DNA from: QALR01 sp900552255
Lineage (GTDB): Bacteria; Bacillota; Clostridia; Oscillospirales; CAG-272
DNA: 64,000 bases
Assembly: GCA_048526005.1 (NCBI GenBank)
Contig: DBFVEH010000004.1
Location: 10,072-74,071 of the forward strand
Direction of reading: 5' to 3'
The notes under the pieces were generated by a model, which had not been told where the DNA came from, ran no database searches, and was given only the letters and a program-made list of their open reading frames with translations. Below are positions 52,468-62,044 of the stretch, piece by piece (positions within the stretch are counted from its first letter, which is position 1; the number at the start of each line of letters is the position of its first letter). The translations under genes were made by a program, and so were the position numbers.

Positions 52468-53829
52468 ATGTATGATTTAATCGTTTTGGGAGGCGGTCCC
52501 GCCGGCTACAATGCGGCGGAGCGCGCAGCCCACAGCGGAATGAAAACTCTGCTTTTCGAGGGAAAAGCGCTCGGCGGCGTATGCCTCAATGAGGGATGCG
52601 TCCCGACCAAGACGCTGCTTTACAGCGCAAAAATTTACGATTATACCAAGCACGGAGAGGCCTATGGCGTCACCTGCGCCGGCTCTTCCATCGATCATGC
52701 CTTCGTCGTCGGACGCAAGGACAAGGTCGTCGGAACGCTTGTCTCCGGCATCGGCGGCAGGCTGAAAAAAGCCGGCGTTGAGGTAATTTCTGCGTTCGGC
52801 ACCGTCACGGGACGCGACGCGGAGGGCTTCACCGTCGCGGCGGACGGCAAGGAATACAAGGCGAAGAAGCTTCTTCTCTGCACCGGCTCTTATGCGTTCG
52901 TGCCGCCCGTCCCGGGACTCAAAGAGTCCGTCGAATCGGGCTTTGCGATGACCAACCGCGAGATTCTCGATATGCGCGAGCTTCCCCTCTCGCTCGTCGT
53001 CATCGGCGGCGGCGTCATCGGACTGGAGATGGCGTCCTACTTCCATTCCGTCGGCGTGAAGGTCACGGTCGTCGAGATGCTCGACCACATCGCGGGACCG
53101 ACCGACGGTGAAATCTCCAAAATCCTGCTTCGCAACTATCAGAAAAAAGGCGTCGAATTTATCCTCGGCGCAAAGGTAACGGCGGTCGGAAACGGCGCCG
53201 TCACCTTTGAAAAGGACGGCAAAACGGAGTCCGTTCCGGCGGACAAGGTGCTCGTCGCCATCGGCCGCCGCGCGAATACCGCCGGCGTCGGACTCGAATC
53301 CATCGGCGTCGCCGTGGAGCGCGGCGCCGTCGTCACCGACGAATACTGTCAAACGAGCGTGCCGGGCGTCTATGCCGCGGGCGACGTGAACGGCAAATCG
53401 ATGCTCGCTCACACCGCGTACCGCGAGGGCGAGGTCGCCGTCGCCAACATGCTGGGCGGCCATGAGCGCGTGAATTATCTCTCGATCCCCTCCGTCATCT
53501 ATACCAATCCCGAGGTCGCCTGCGTCGGCGAGACTGCCGAGAGCGTCAAGGCAAAGGGACTGGATGCCGCCTGCACCTCCGTCACGCTCAAATACAGCGG
53601 ACGCTATATCGCGGAAAACGAAAACGGCGACGGTATCGTGAAGCTCGTCGTCGATAAGACGCACAAAACGCTGCTCGGCGTTCACATGATCGGAAATTAC
53701 GCCTCCGAAATCATCTACGGCGCCGCCATGATGGTGGAAAAGGAAATGCGCGTGGACGACGTGAAAAAGCTGGTGTTCCCGCATCCCTCCGTCTGCGAGG
53801 TCATCCGCGAGGCCATGTTCTTGACTTAA
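52468..53829 (+). CDS. lpdA: Dihydrolipoyl dehydrogenase (E3)
   Basis: 453 aa flavoprotein. FAD motif GGGPAGYNAA, redox disulfide C39-LNEG-C44, NAD motif VIGGGVIGLEMAS, second FAD motif YAAGDVNG, C-terminal active-site HPSVCEVIREA (His-x-x-x-x-Glu). Reoxidises the lipoyl group of E2. CGGAGATCGAT precedes the ATG. No lipoyl domain is fused to it. Confidence 0.97.
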   Translation: MYDLIVLGGGPAGYNAAERAAHSGMKTLLFEGKALGGVCLNEGCVPTKTLLYSAKIYDYTKHGEAYGVTCAGSSIDHAFVVGRKDKVVGTLVSGIGGRLKKAGVEVISAFGTVTGRDAEGFTVAADGKEYKAKKLLLCTGSYAFVPPVPGLKESVESGFAMTNREILDMRELPLSLVVIGGGVIGLEMASYFHSVGVKVTVVEMLDHIAGPTDGEISKILLRNYQKKGVEFILGAKVTAVGNGAVTFEKDGKTESVPADKVLVAIGRRANTAGVGLESIGVAVERGAVVTDEYCQTSVPGVYAAGDVNGKSMLAHTAYREGEVAVANMLGGHERVNYLSIPSVIYTNPEVACVGETAESVKAKGLDAACTSVTLKYSGRYIAENENGDGIVKLVVDKTHKTLLGVHMIGNYASEIIYGAAMMVEKEMRVDDVKKLVFPHPSVCEVIREAMFLT

Positions 53830-53915
53830 TCCGCTGCTGCGGTCACAGAGGGAGCGAACGGCGGCAGCGTCCTCCCCTTTATAAATTTCACTCTGCCGAG
53901 AAAGTGAGTTTTATC

Positions 53916-56384
53916 ATGCCAAAGAGTCAATACGTCGATCCCGGAAAGGTCTTTGAGCCCGGTTACATCAAATTCCACGATATTCCCGTCTGCCAGTACA
54001 ATCTTTCCCTTGACGACGAAAAACGCATCTATTCCAAGAGCGATTTTATCCGCATCTACCGCGATATGGCGGTCATCCGTGAGTTTGAGACGATGCTGAA
54101 CGACATCAAAACGAAGAGCGTTTACAACGGCGTCGAATATTCCAATCCCGGTCCCGCGCACCTTTCCATCGGGCAGGAGGCGTCCGCCGTCGGCGAGGCC
54201 TACTGCCTTGACATCAACGACTATACGTTCGGCTCGCACAGAAGCCACGGCGAAATCCTTGCCAAAGGACTTTCCGCCATTCACAAGCTCTCCGACAATG
54301 AGCTCTATACCATCATGAAGGAGTTCCTCGGAGGCTCGATTCTGAAGGTCGTCGAGGGCACCGAGGAGGTCCGCGGCAACGTCAAGGAGCTTGCCATCGA
54401 CTTCTTGCTCTACGGCGCGCTCGCCGAGGTCTTTGCCAGAACCACGGGCTTCAACCGCGGACTCGGCGGCTCCATGCACGCCTTCTTCATCCCGTTCGGC
54501 ATCTTCCCGAACAACGCCATCGTCGGCGGTTCCGCCGGCATCGCGCTCGGCGCCGCGCTTTATAAAAAGAGCAACGCCAAGAAAGGCATCGTCGTCGCCA
54601 ACTGCGGCGACGGCGCGATGGGACGCGGCCCTGTGCTCGAGGCGCTCAATATGTCCGCGATGGACCAGATCCGTGAGCTTTGGGACCGCGACGGCGGTAT
54701 GCCGATCCTCTTCAACATCTTCAACAACCACTACGGCATGGGCGGACAGACCGCCGGCGAGACGATGGGCTGGAAGATGGCGGCGCGCATCGGCGCGGGC
54801 GTCAATCCGGAGCAGATGCACGCGGAGCGCGTGAACGGCTACGATCCGCTCGCCGTTATCGATGCGTTCGCAAGAAAGAAGGAGCTGCTCGTCCGCGGCG
54901 AGGGTCCGGCGCTGCTCGAGGTCGTCACCTACCGTGTGTCCGGCCATTCCCCGTCCGACTCCTCCACCTACCGCACGCCCGAGGAAATCGAAGCGTGGAA
55001 GGCAGCCGATCCGATCAAGGCCTACCGTGAGAAGCTCATTCTCGGCGGCATCGCTTCGGAATCCGAGCTGGACGCCATTCACGACACGATCGTGCGCCGC
55101 ATGACGAAGATCTGCAAAATGGCGATCGACGAGTCGCTCTCTCCGCGCATGGACCTCGACAAGAATCCCGACGCGATCGAATCCATCATGTTCTCGAACG
55201 AGAAAAAGCCGTCCCTCGACAACCGTCCCGCCGAAATGCTCATGCCCAAGGATGAGGTCCCGCGCGTGAAAGATATCGCCGGCAAAGTCCGCACGGCCTT
55301 CGATGCCGACGGCAAGCCCGTTTCCAAGATGAAGCGCTACAACATCTGCGACGGTCTCTTTGAGCCGATCATCGACAAGTTCTACGAGGATCCCACGCTC
55401 ATCGTTTACGGTGAGGACAACCGCGACTGGGGCGGCGCGTTCGGAGTCTACAAGAAGATGACCGAGGCGGTTCCCTACTACCGCTTCTTCAACGCGCCGA
55501 TCTCGGAGGCCGCCATCGTCGGATCCGCCGTCGGTTATGCGATGTGCGGCGGCCGCGCAATCGTCGAGCTGATGTATGCCGACTTCATCGGCTGCGCGGG
55601 CGACGAGATCTTCAACCAAATCGCAAAATGGCAATCCATGAGCGCCGGCATTCTCAAAATGCCGATCGTGCTCCGCGTTTCCGTCGGCTCCAAGTACGGC
55701 GCGCAGCACAGTCAGGACTGGACGGCGCTCACCGCGCATATTCCGGGGCTCAAGGTCGTATTCCCCGCAACGCCTTATGACGCCAAGGGCCTGATGACCG
55801 CGGCGCTGAACGGCACCGACCCCGTCATCTTCTTTGAAAGCCAAAGAATCTACGACAAGGGCGAGGAGTTCCACGAGGGCGGCGTTCCGGAGGGCACCTA
55901 TGAAATCCGCATCGGCGAGCCGGACGTCAAGAAGAGTGGCAAGGATGTCACGATTCTGACCATCGGCGCGGTTCTCTACCGCGCGCTGGAAGCCGCAAAG
56001 ATTCTCGAAGAGCAGTACGGCATTTCCGCCGAGGTCATCGACGCACGCTCCATCGTGCCGTTCGATTACGAAAAGGTGATCGAGTCCGTCAAAAAGACGG
56101 GCAAGATCGTCCTTGTCGGCGACGCCTGTGAGCGCGGTTCCGTCATGCGCGATATGGCGTCCAACATCACCGAGATGGCGTTCGATTATCTCGATGCGCC
56201 GCCGGTTGTCGTCGCCTCCCGCAACTGGATCACGCCCGCACACGAGCTGGAGAAGCACTTCTTCCCGCAGGCGGACACGATCATCGACGCGATTCATGAG
56301 AAGATCATGCCGATCGCGGGCTACACACCGACGCACAATTTCACCACCATTGAGAAAATGCGCCGCTCCAAAGAGGGCGTATAA
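53916..56384 (+). CDS. Fused alpha-beta E1 component of a 2-oxoacid dehydrogenase
   Basis: 822 aa from ATG 53916 (a GTG at 53904 is an alternative). Residues about 30-420 are the E1-alpha half with PAHLSIGQEASAVGEA, the FGSHRSHGE loop and the TPP motif GDGAMGRG to FNNHYGMGGQ. Residues about 480-820 are the E1-beta half with YGEDNRDWGGAFGV, FNAPISEAAIVGSAVGYAM and the C-terminal transketolase domain. The substrate (pyruvate, acetoin or a branched 2-oxoacid) is not decided by sequence. Last gene of the E2, E3, E1 cluster; a terminator follows. Confidence 0.93.
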   Translation: MPKSQYVDPGKVFEPGYIKFHDIPVCQYNLSLDDEKRIYSKSDFIRIYRDMAVIREFETMLNDIKTKSVYNGVEYSNPGPAHLSIGQEASAVGEAYCLDINDYTFGSHRSHGEILAKGLSAIHKLSDNELYTIMKEFLGGSILKVVEGTEEVRGNVKELAIDFLLYGALAEVFARTTGFNRGLGGSMHAFFIPFGIFPNNAIVGGSAGIALGAALYKKSNAKKGIVVANCGDGAMGRGPVLEALNMSAMDQIRELWDRDGGMPILFNIFNNHYGMGGQTAGETMGWKMAARIGAGVNPEQMHAERVNGYDPLAVIDAFARKKELLVRGEGPALLEVVTYRVSGHSPSDSSTYRTPEEIEAWKAADPIKAYREKLILGGIASESELDAIHDTIVRRMTKICKMAIDESLSPRMDLDKNPDAIESIMFSNEKKPSLDNRPAEMLMPKDEVPRVKDIAGKVRTAFDADGKPVSKMKRYNICDGLFEPIIDKFYEDPTLIVYGEDNRDWGGAFGVYKKMTEAVPYYRFFNAPISEAAIVGSAVGYAMCGGRAIVELMYADFIGCAGDEIFNQIAKWQSMSAGILKMPIVLRVSVGSKYGAQHSQDWTALTAHIPGLKVVFPATPYDAKGLMTAALNGTDPVIFFESQRIYDKGEEFHEGGVPEGTYEIRIGEPDVKKSGKDVTILTIGAVLYRALEAAKILEEQYGISAEVIDARSIVPFDYEKVIESVKKTGKIVLVGDACERGSVMRDMASNITEMAFDYLDAPPVVVASRNWITPAHELEKHFFPQADTIIDAIHEKIMPIAGYTPTHNFTTIEKMRRSKEGV

Positions 56385-56395
56385 GCCGAAAAATC

Positions 56396-56427
56396 AAAAG
56401 GGACTGCTTATGCAGTCCCTTTTTTGA
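56396..56427 (+). terminator. Terminator of the dehydrogenase operon
   Basis: AAAAGGGACTGC, TTAT, GCAGTCCCTTTTTT. Confidence 0.9.
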
Positions 56428-56438
56428 TCATCTTTTCT

Positions 56439-57497
56439 TCAAACGCCGGAAAGCCGTGCAACCGCCTCCGCTTCGGTCGCCGTAAAAAACACGTCGCCGC
56501 CCTTGTTGCTCTCATAAATAAAATCATGCAGCGGCTTGCTGGTATAACCCGAATAGTCGCCCCAAATTGCGATTTTGATATGGTAATTTGTGAGCTTCTG
56601 CAGAATCTCGCCGGCAAGTCCGGTGCTCAAGACAAAGAAATCCTCCGTAATCGCGGTCTTTTCGACCGCGATTTTTTCCGCACCGGTTTTATATTTGATG
56701 TTCATGATAAGCTCCATCGCGGAATCGGTATCCCGAATAAGCGTTTCCCCGCCGGAAACGACGGCAATTACGCCGTTTTTTGTCTCCACCGTTTGCATTT
56801 CCGCAGAAGCCGCCCCTTCGTTTTCGGTCAGCTTTCCGTCAAGCAAGGGCTTTGCCGCATAGGCCGCTCTCGCCTCCGCGAGCATGGCACGGTAAAAAGC
56901 TTCCGCAGCGGATTTGCGGGAATAAGCGATTTCCTCGCCGCGCCTTGTATAGAAGTGGGAATAGATATTTTTCAGCTTCGTATAATATTCCTGAAAAAAC
57001 GAAGGCTCCTTGTCCTCTTTTCCCTCGGAAACCGCCCCGTCCGGCAAGACGGAATACAGCGGTTCGCCCTGTCCGCCCTTATACATGAGGGTACGGGCAA
57101 TGCCGAACGTGCCCGATACATCCACCTTATCAGCGTCAAACAGGATCTTCGCCTCGATGCTCACAGGAGGCGCATCCGAACGGAAGCGGTGCGTCGCGAT
57201 GCAATCCCGCACATGGGCGGCAAAAGCCTCGCCGAAGCCTTCCGCCAGCAAAAAACGGTATGCCTTTTCCGCGCCGACGGCCGCGTGACACAGGGAGGGA
57301 TCGGCAAGCTGCTCCGCTCTGCCGATATCATGGAGCAGACAGGCCGCGATCAACACGTCATAATCGACATTTTCCTCCGCTTCGGCGATTTCCATCGCCG
57401 CATACAGTACGCGGTAAACGTGCTCTTCGTCGTGTGAACCGTCGGAGGCGCACCTCTGCATATAGGCTTTCAGCTTTTCATAATCCCGCTTTGTCAT
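56439..57497 (-). CDS. HD-domain phosphohydrolase fused to a DUF4180 domain
   Basis: 352 aa from ATG 57497 (AGGAGGCGTCT upstream); the frame to 57602 lies in non-coding DNA. Residues 5-215: HD hydrolase with SHDEEHVYRV (His26), CLLHDIGRAEQL (His56-Asp57), ATHRF and the later Asp in FDADKVDV, close to YedJ/YpgQ-type enzymes. Residues about 245-350: DUF4180, with ITEDFFVLSTGLAGEILQKL, KIAIWGDYSGYTSKPLHDFIYESNKGG. DUF4180 usually stands alone, so the fusion is notable. No partner gene in operon. Confidence 0.9.
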   Translation of the reverse strand: MTKRDYEKLKAYMQRCASDGSHDEEHVYRVLYAAMEIAEAEENVDYDVLIAACLLHDIGRAEQLADPSLCHAAVGAEKAYRFLLAEGFGEAFAAHVRDCIATHRFRSDAPPVSIEAKILFDADKVDVSGTFGIARTLMYKGGQGEPLYSVLPDGAVSEGKEDKEPSFFQEYYTKLKNIYSHFYTRRGEEIAYSRKSAAEAFYRAMLAEARAAYAAKPLLDGKLTENEGAASAEMQTVETKNGVIAVVSGGETLIRDTDSAMELIMNIKYKTGAEKIAVEKTAITEDFFVLSTGLAGEILQKLTNYHIKIAIWGDYSGYTSKPLHDFIYESNKGGDVFFTATEAEAVARLSGV

Positions 57498-57718
57498 AGA
57501 CGCCTCCTGCACTGATTTCCCAAAATTTTCATTTATTATATCACACCCGTCATATAAATGCAAGATAAAAGGGATATATACAAAAAGCTCTCCAATCGGC
57601 ATTTTTCCAATTTTATATCTCTGTATAATATATTTTATTCAGAAGTATAAAATCTATTTCCCATTTGGAGCAGCGATAGATCCGGTCGTTTGAGTCAACC
57701 ACCGGATTCCGGAGATCA

Positions 57719-57757
57719 AAAAAGCTTGCCGGTTTCACCGGCAAGCTTTTCTATGTT
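57719..57757 (-). terminator. Terminator of the M28 peptidase gene
   Basis: AAAAGCTTGCCGG, TTTCA, complement; T run on the minus strand. The rest of 57498-57758 shows no gene. Confidence 0.88.
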
Positions 57758-57758
57758 C

Positions 57759-59012
57759 TTATTTCTTTTTTCTCAGATATTTGTCGATCTTCTCCACCAT
57801 ATTATCGGGCATTTTCTTATCCACCGGGAAAAACGCCGCATTGATCACGCGATCGGAGAAAATTGCGATGAATTTCGCAGTGCGCTCCAGCGACTCGGCG
57901 GTGACGGTTTCGATCACGTCATAGCGGCAGTGAATCTGCGCCGTACCGGGCGCCGCATTGCGCATAAAGTTCACGCCAGGAATGCCCTTGTCGGCAAACG
58001 GAATCGCATCGGAAGAATAAATATCCTGACGCACGCTCATCGGATAGCCGATCTCCTTATAAAGATAGGTGATCGCATGGCAGAGCGCTTCCTCACCCGT
58101 AACTCTCGCTTCGTCACGGCCGAGCAGAGGTCCCGTCATATCGACGTTGATGCAGAGGCGGATCTTGTCAAGCAAATCCTCATGCGCCGAGACATAAGCC
58201 TTGCTGCCAAGCAGTCCGCGCTCCTCGGAGCCGCACCAAATGAAGCGAACCGTGCGCTTCGGCGGATTTTCCTTGTAATAACGGAGCATTTCAAGGATCG
58301 TCGCCGAACCGGAAGCGTTGTCGAACATGCCGGGGCTGAATACGACGGAATCGTAGTGTGCCGTATAGACAATGACCTCGTCCGGAAATTCCGTTCCCGG
58401 GATTTCGGCGATGACGTTCTGGGAATCTGCCTCGCCCTCCTCTTGGGCAAGCGTCAGCCTTACCTTTTCGGGCTTGGATGCGACCATCTCCAGCGCGTCC
58501 GTCATACGAATGCAGACGCCGGGAAGCTGTCCCTTTTCAATGTGGATCGGCCGAAGCATCCGCTCGTCGAGATCGAGCGAATCCTTGGTCTCGCGGAACG
58601 TACCGGACGGCGAAATAAAGCCGAGCACGCCCGCCTCGATGAGCTTTCCGAAGCCTTCGGGACCGACGCCGCCCGCGATAAAGACGATTTTCCCTTTCGC
58701 ATTTACAAGATCGATCGGCTCCAGCGCTTCCAGATAGGCAAATTCCGCCTCGATGCCGTCCGCGGCGGCATTGCCGGAAAAGCCGTAGCCGGAAACCTCA
58801 TATTCCTTATATTCCGGAGAGAGCACCTCGAGCTTCGCCGTTTTGATCGTATAGCGCGGCGCCTTAAAGGTTTCCACGACAGGTGTGACGCCGACCGCCT
58901 CGATTTCCCTAACCAAAATATCGGCCGCCCGCTTCTCCCCCTCAAAGGTGGAAAGACGGACGAAATTCAGCTTTTCTAAAAGCGCATACATCCTTTTTCC
59001 GCTGATATCCAT
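57759..59012 (-). CDS. M28-family metallopeptidase (aminopeptidase)
   Basis: 417 aa. Zinc ligands in YTAHYDSV, FDNASGSAT, GSEERGLLG (general-base Glu), VDMTGP and TAQIHCRYD. A PA-like domain is inserted in the N-terminal half (about 95-180). No signal peptide, so a cytoplasmic peptidase. TTTGGGAGGTATAATTTTAT precedes the ATG with slightly long spacing. Monocistronic. Confidence 0.92.
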   Translation of the reverse strand: MDISGKRMYALLEKLNFVRLSTFEGEKRAADILVREIEAVGVTPVVETFKAPRYTIKTAKLEVLSPEYKEYEVSGYGFSGNAAADGIEAEFAYLEALEPIDLVNAKGKIVFIAGGVGPEGFGKLIEAGVLGFISPSGTFRETKDSLDLDERMLRPIHIEKGQLPGVCIRMTDALEMVASKPEKVRLTLAQEEGEADSQNVIAEIPGTEFPDEVIVYTAHYDSVVFSPGMFDNASGSATILEMLRYYKENPPKRTVRFIWCGSEERGLLGSKAYVSAHEDLLDKIRLCINVDMTGPLLGRDEARVTGEEALCHAITYLYKEIGYPMSVRQDIYSSDAIPFADKGIPGVNFMRNAAPGTAQIHCRYDVIETVTAESLERTAKFIAIFSDRVINAAFFPVDKKMPDNMVEKIDKYLRKKK

Positions 59013-59144
59013 ATAAAATTATACCTCCCAAACAGAAATAATTCGTCGTTATTGTAATATAGAAATCGCCAAAAGTCAAGGCCATAAGTAAAAAAGTTAT
59101 AAGAATCCCGGAAGCGGCCAAGCGCCTTACACGGCGCTTTCGTT

Positions 59145-59759
59145 TCACTGTGCCGCTTTCGGATACCGGATCAAATCATACTCACAAGAAGTGCCGTGAA
59201 GCCGCCGAACCCCGAAAAGCTCAAAGCCGAGATGCTGATATTTTGCCGCTTTCCGTTTTCCGTCGGTGGAAACGATGCAGGGGAGCCCCAGCGCGTCCGC
59301 TCTGTCAAACGCGATCTGTACAAGTCCCCTCATATATCCCCGATTCTGATACGGCTTTCTCACGACCAGCATTTCGACCTGAACGAACGGGCGCTTTTCC
59401 CGTTTCAATTTCGCTTCCAAGGATTCTCCTGCGCCCTTTAAATCCCGCAGGAACCGAACGGAGCCGCGAAAGCCCATCGCTTCGATACAGCCCTTGACCA
59501 GCCCGAGCACACCCGATACGCTCACATGGCTGTCGGGATCGGAAATCATGATATAGCCCTCCTCGTTTTCGCTCGCCGTATATAGCCAGCCGCTCTTGAT
59601 TCCCGCCTTTGCAAAGGCTTTCATATAAGTGAGAATCCCATCGCCGCCCTTACACCGGTAATAGATGCCGGTTTCGCCCTCCTCATACGGATAATCGCGG
59701 AACGCCTCCGCGATCTGCAACAGCTTTTCCTTTGAAATACGGCGCAAATGAATACCCAT
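59145..59759 (-). CDS. GNAT-family N-acetyltransferase
   Basis: 204 aa. The acetyl-CoA site is VEMLVVRKPYQNRGYMRGLVQIAF (the Q-N-R-G-Y-M loop, about residues 127-150), followed by the usual strand GLPCIVSTDGKRKAAKYQHLGFEL. Substrate unknown. GAGGAGGCTTCGG precedes the ATG. A 16-bp palindrome lies just upstream of the ribosome site. Confidence 0.9.
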   Translation of the reverse strand: MGIHLRRISKEKLLQIAEAFRDYPYEEGETGIYYRCKGGDGILTYMKAFAKAGIKSGWLYTASENEEGYIMISDPDSHVSVSGVLGLVKGCIEAMGFRGSVRFLRDLKGAGESLEAKLKREKRPFVQVEMLVVRKPYQNRGYMRGLVQIAFDRADALGLPCIVSTDGKRKAAKYQHLGFELFGVRRLHGTSCEYDLIRYPKAAQ

Positions 59760-59772
59760 CCGAAGCCTCCTC

Positions 59773-59788
59773 GTTAGTTTAAACTAAC
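59773..59788. promoter_or_regulatory. Perfect 16-bp palindrome, operator-like
   Basis: GTTAGTTTAAACTAAC, 14 nt before the GNAT start codon and downstream of its likely promoter. Shape fits a homodimeric repressor site. Confidence 0.6.
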
Positions 59789-59821
59789 CAATTTGTAAAA
59801 ATCGTCTTTCCCTATAAAAGC

Positions 59822-59863
59822 ATATACGGATGCTCCGGCTTTTTAAAGCCGGAGCATCCGTAT
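59822..59863. terminator. Strong hairpin after the acyl carrier protein gene
   Basis: 19-bp perfect stem (ATACGGATGCTCCGGCTTT and complement). Followed by TATATGCTTTTATAG on the minus strand. Confidence 0.7.
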
Positions 59864-59868
59864 ATTCC

Positions 59869-60096
59869 CTACGCTTTCTTTTCCTCTATGTAGGCGGCGA
59901 CGTCGCCGACGGTGATCAATCTATGGATGTCGTCCTCATCGATATCCACGCCGAATTCCTCGTCGCAGCGGAGCGCAAGCTCCGCCAGCTCCAGCGAATT
60001 GATGCCGAGATCCGCCTCGAGTCTCGACTCGGACTGGATCGTTTCGGGATCCAATCCAAAGCTTTCTGCCAGCATTCCCTTGATCTGTTCAAACAT
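59869..60096 (-). CDS. acpP: Acyl carrier protein
   Basis: 75 aa acidic four-helix protein. The phosphopantetheine site is GINSLELAEL (Ser34), with Asn in place of the common Asp of DSL. AAGGAGTATTTAGGAT precedes the ATG. It follows the acyl-activating ligase on the same strand, 66 nt downstream, which suggests a dedicated ACP rather than the fatty-acid-synthase ACP. Confidence 0.93.
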   Translation of the reverse strand: MFEQIKGMLAESFGLDPETIQSESRLEADLGINSLELAELALRCDEEFGVDIDEDDIHRLITVGDVAAYIEEKKA

Positions 60097-60162
60097 ATCC
60101 TAAATACTCCTTCCGTGCCGCATTCGCGGCAGCCATGTTTTCCGATATCCCCTGCGGGATCC

Positions 60163-61878
60163 TTATTTGAGCTTATAGCGTATGATCTTTCTCGACGTCG
60201 TTTTCTCAAACTCATGATCGCGGATCTCCACACATTTGATGTGCTTGAACGTCGGAAGCTTTTTGTTGACCTCGTCGACCTCTGCCTCGATCGCCGCTTT
60301 CACCTCTTCCTCCGTTTTGCCCGCCAGCTTGTCGAAATCGGGATAAATCAGCGCCGTGATCACGACGTCGTTTTCATCCCCGCTCTTTCTGCCGAGAACG
60401 ACACATTCGCTTATCAGCTCGGAGGCGCCGAGGTATTCCTCGATCTCCTCCGGGAAAACATTCTTTCCGTTGCTTGCAATGATGACGTTTTTCTTTCTTC
60501 CTGTTATAAATATGAAGCCATCCTCATCCATATACCCGATATCGCCGGTTTTGAACCATCCGTCCGCCGTAAAGGCTTCTGCGGTCGCCGCGGGATTTTT
60601 GTAATATCCCATCATCACGGCGTCGCCATGCGTCACGATCTCGCCGGTCTCATCCTCCGGGTCCGCCTTGTCGATCCGAACCTCCATGTGCGGGACCTTG
60701 AGTCCCGCCGAATGAGGCTTTCTCCAATGCATGGGATTGCAGGATACGAGAGGCGCACATTCCGTGATCCCGTAGCCCTCGCAGATCCTGATGCCGAATG
60801 TGTCGAAATCCGTGATCAGCTCAGGACGCAGCGGCGCGCCGCCGCAGACGATGTAATCGAGCCTTCCGCCGAACGCGTCGATGATCTCACGGAATATCAT
60901 GCGGCGCACTTTTCTCGGGAGCTTTCTTGCGATCGGCATGAGCTTTTTGATCGTTTCAGCCTTGCCCTTTTTCTCGATTTCAGCCCATATCTTCTTGTGC
61001 ATCGTCTCCACATACAGCGGAACGAGCACGAGCGCCGTCGGCTTGTACTGCCCGAAATTGCGCAGCGTATTTTTGATGGAATCGTTGATGAAAGTCTGCG
61101 CGCCGGTGTTCGGCAGGGCGAGCTGCGAGCAGGTGAACTCATACGCATGGTGGATCGGCAGCACCGATACGAAGGAATCCTTCTCCGATGTCGCCATGAT
61201 GGAAACGGAGTCGATCGTCGCCGTCACCAGATTCCGCTGATTGAGCATCACGCCCTTGCTGGTTCCCGTCGTTCCCGAGGTGAAAAGAATCGTGCAGAGC
61301 TTTTCCTTGTCCACGACATAGTTTTCCGCCGTTCTGTCTCCGGCGTCATAAGCTTCCCTGCCGATTTCAAGAAAATGCTCGAACGTCATGAATCGTTCGT
61401 CCTGCGGGAAATCCTCGCCGGCAAAATCGATGCAGACAAAATATTTGACGCTTTTCACTTTGTCACAGATCTCGAGAAGCTTCTTATGCAGCGAGCTTGT
61501 GTATACGATAAGCTCGATATCGCACAGATCGACAAAACCGACGAACTGCTCCGACGAAATATCCTTGTCGAGCGGAACGATCACGCCGCCGCAGGAAACC
61601 GCCGCGATATACGTCGCCACATAATCCGGATGGGTATCGCCGGTCACTCCGACAAAGCTGCCGGCGACCCCGAGGCGCGTCATCGCGGAGCTGATATAAT
61701 TCACATGCGCCAGCATATCGTTAAAGGTAAAATGACGCTCTTCTTTTTTTACCTTATAGATATATCGGTCCTTATCACCGTAACGCTGTGCCTGCTTGAC
61801 AACGCCGTCATAAAGATTGTCGAATTCATAAATCATATGAGTGGGCTGACCTTTTTTCAAGATGATACCTTCTTTCAT
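60163..61878 (-). CDS. AMP-dependent acyl-CoA/acyl-ACP ligase
   Basis: About 571 aa of the ANL superfamily. ATP motif ILFTSGTTGTSKGV, motif GYGITECAP, hinge region GWFKTGDIGYMDEDGFIFITGRKKNVI, and the catalytic Lys near the C-terminus in KTTSRKIIRYKLK. Fatty acids are activated as acyl-AMP. With the ACP gene next in the operon, the acceptor is probably that ACP. Start uncertain: ATG 61878 is used, TTG 61860 after GAAGG is a good alternative, and the frame opens at TTG 61887. Confidence 0.9.
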   Translation of the reverse strand: MKEGIILKKGQPTHMIYEFDNLYDGVVKQAQRYGDKDRYIYKVKKEERHFTFNDMLAHVNYISSAMTRLGVAGSFVGVTGDTHPDYVATYIAAVSCGGVIVPLDKDISSEQFVGFVDLCDIELIVYTSSLHKKLLEICDKVKSVKYFVCIDFAGEDFPQDERFMTFEHFLEIGREAYDAGDRTAENYVVDKEKLCTILFTSGTTGTSKGVMLNQRNLVTATIDSVSIMATSEKDSFVSVLPIHHAYEFTCSQLALPNTGAQTFINDSIKNTLRNFGQYKPTALVLVPLYVETMHKKIWAEIEKKGKAETIKKLMPIARKLPRKVRRMIFREIIDAFGGRLDYIVCGGAPLRPELITDFDTFGIRICEGYGITECAPLVSCNPMHWRKPHSAGLKVPHMEVRIDKADPEDETGEIVTHGDAVMMGYYKNPAATAEAFTADGWFKTGDIGYMDEDGFIFITGRKKNVIIASNGKNVFPEEIEEYLGASELISECVVLGRKSGDENDVVITALIYPDFDKLAGKTEEEVKAAIEAEVDEVNKKLPTFKHIKCVEIRDHEFEKTTSRKIIRYKLK

Positions 61879-62044
61879 ATCGTTCAATCATGCTGAGCAG
61901 TATATGCCAAAAATATAATAAATTCATTATAGTAAAAAAAAGGATGAATGTCAAGCTATTTATTTTCAGCATCCTCGCACAGCGCGATTCTATTCGTATA
62001 TAAATAACGAATGAAACCATAAAAACGGGACAAGGAAAACGCCG

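Noticed and set aside
53826..56336. 836-aa open frame on the minus strand
   Set aside because: It is the exact antisense of the fused E1 gene. The plus frame has conserved E1 motifs; the minus frame has no ribosome site and a biased D/V/H/R composition.
59830..61896. 688-aa open frame on the plus strand
   Set aside because: Antisense of the acyl ligase and ACP genes, which carry clear family motifs.
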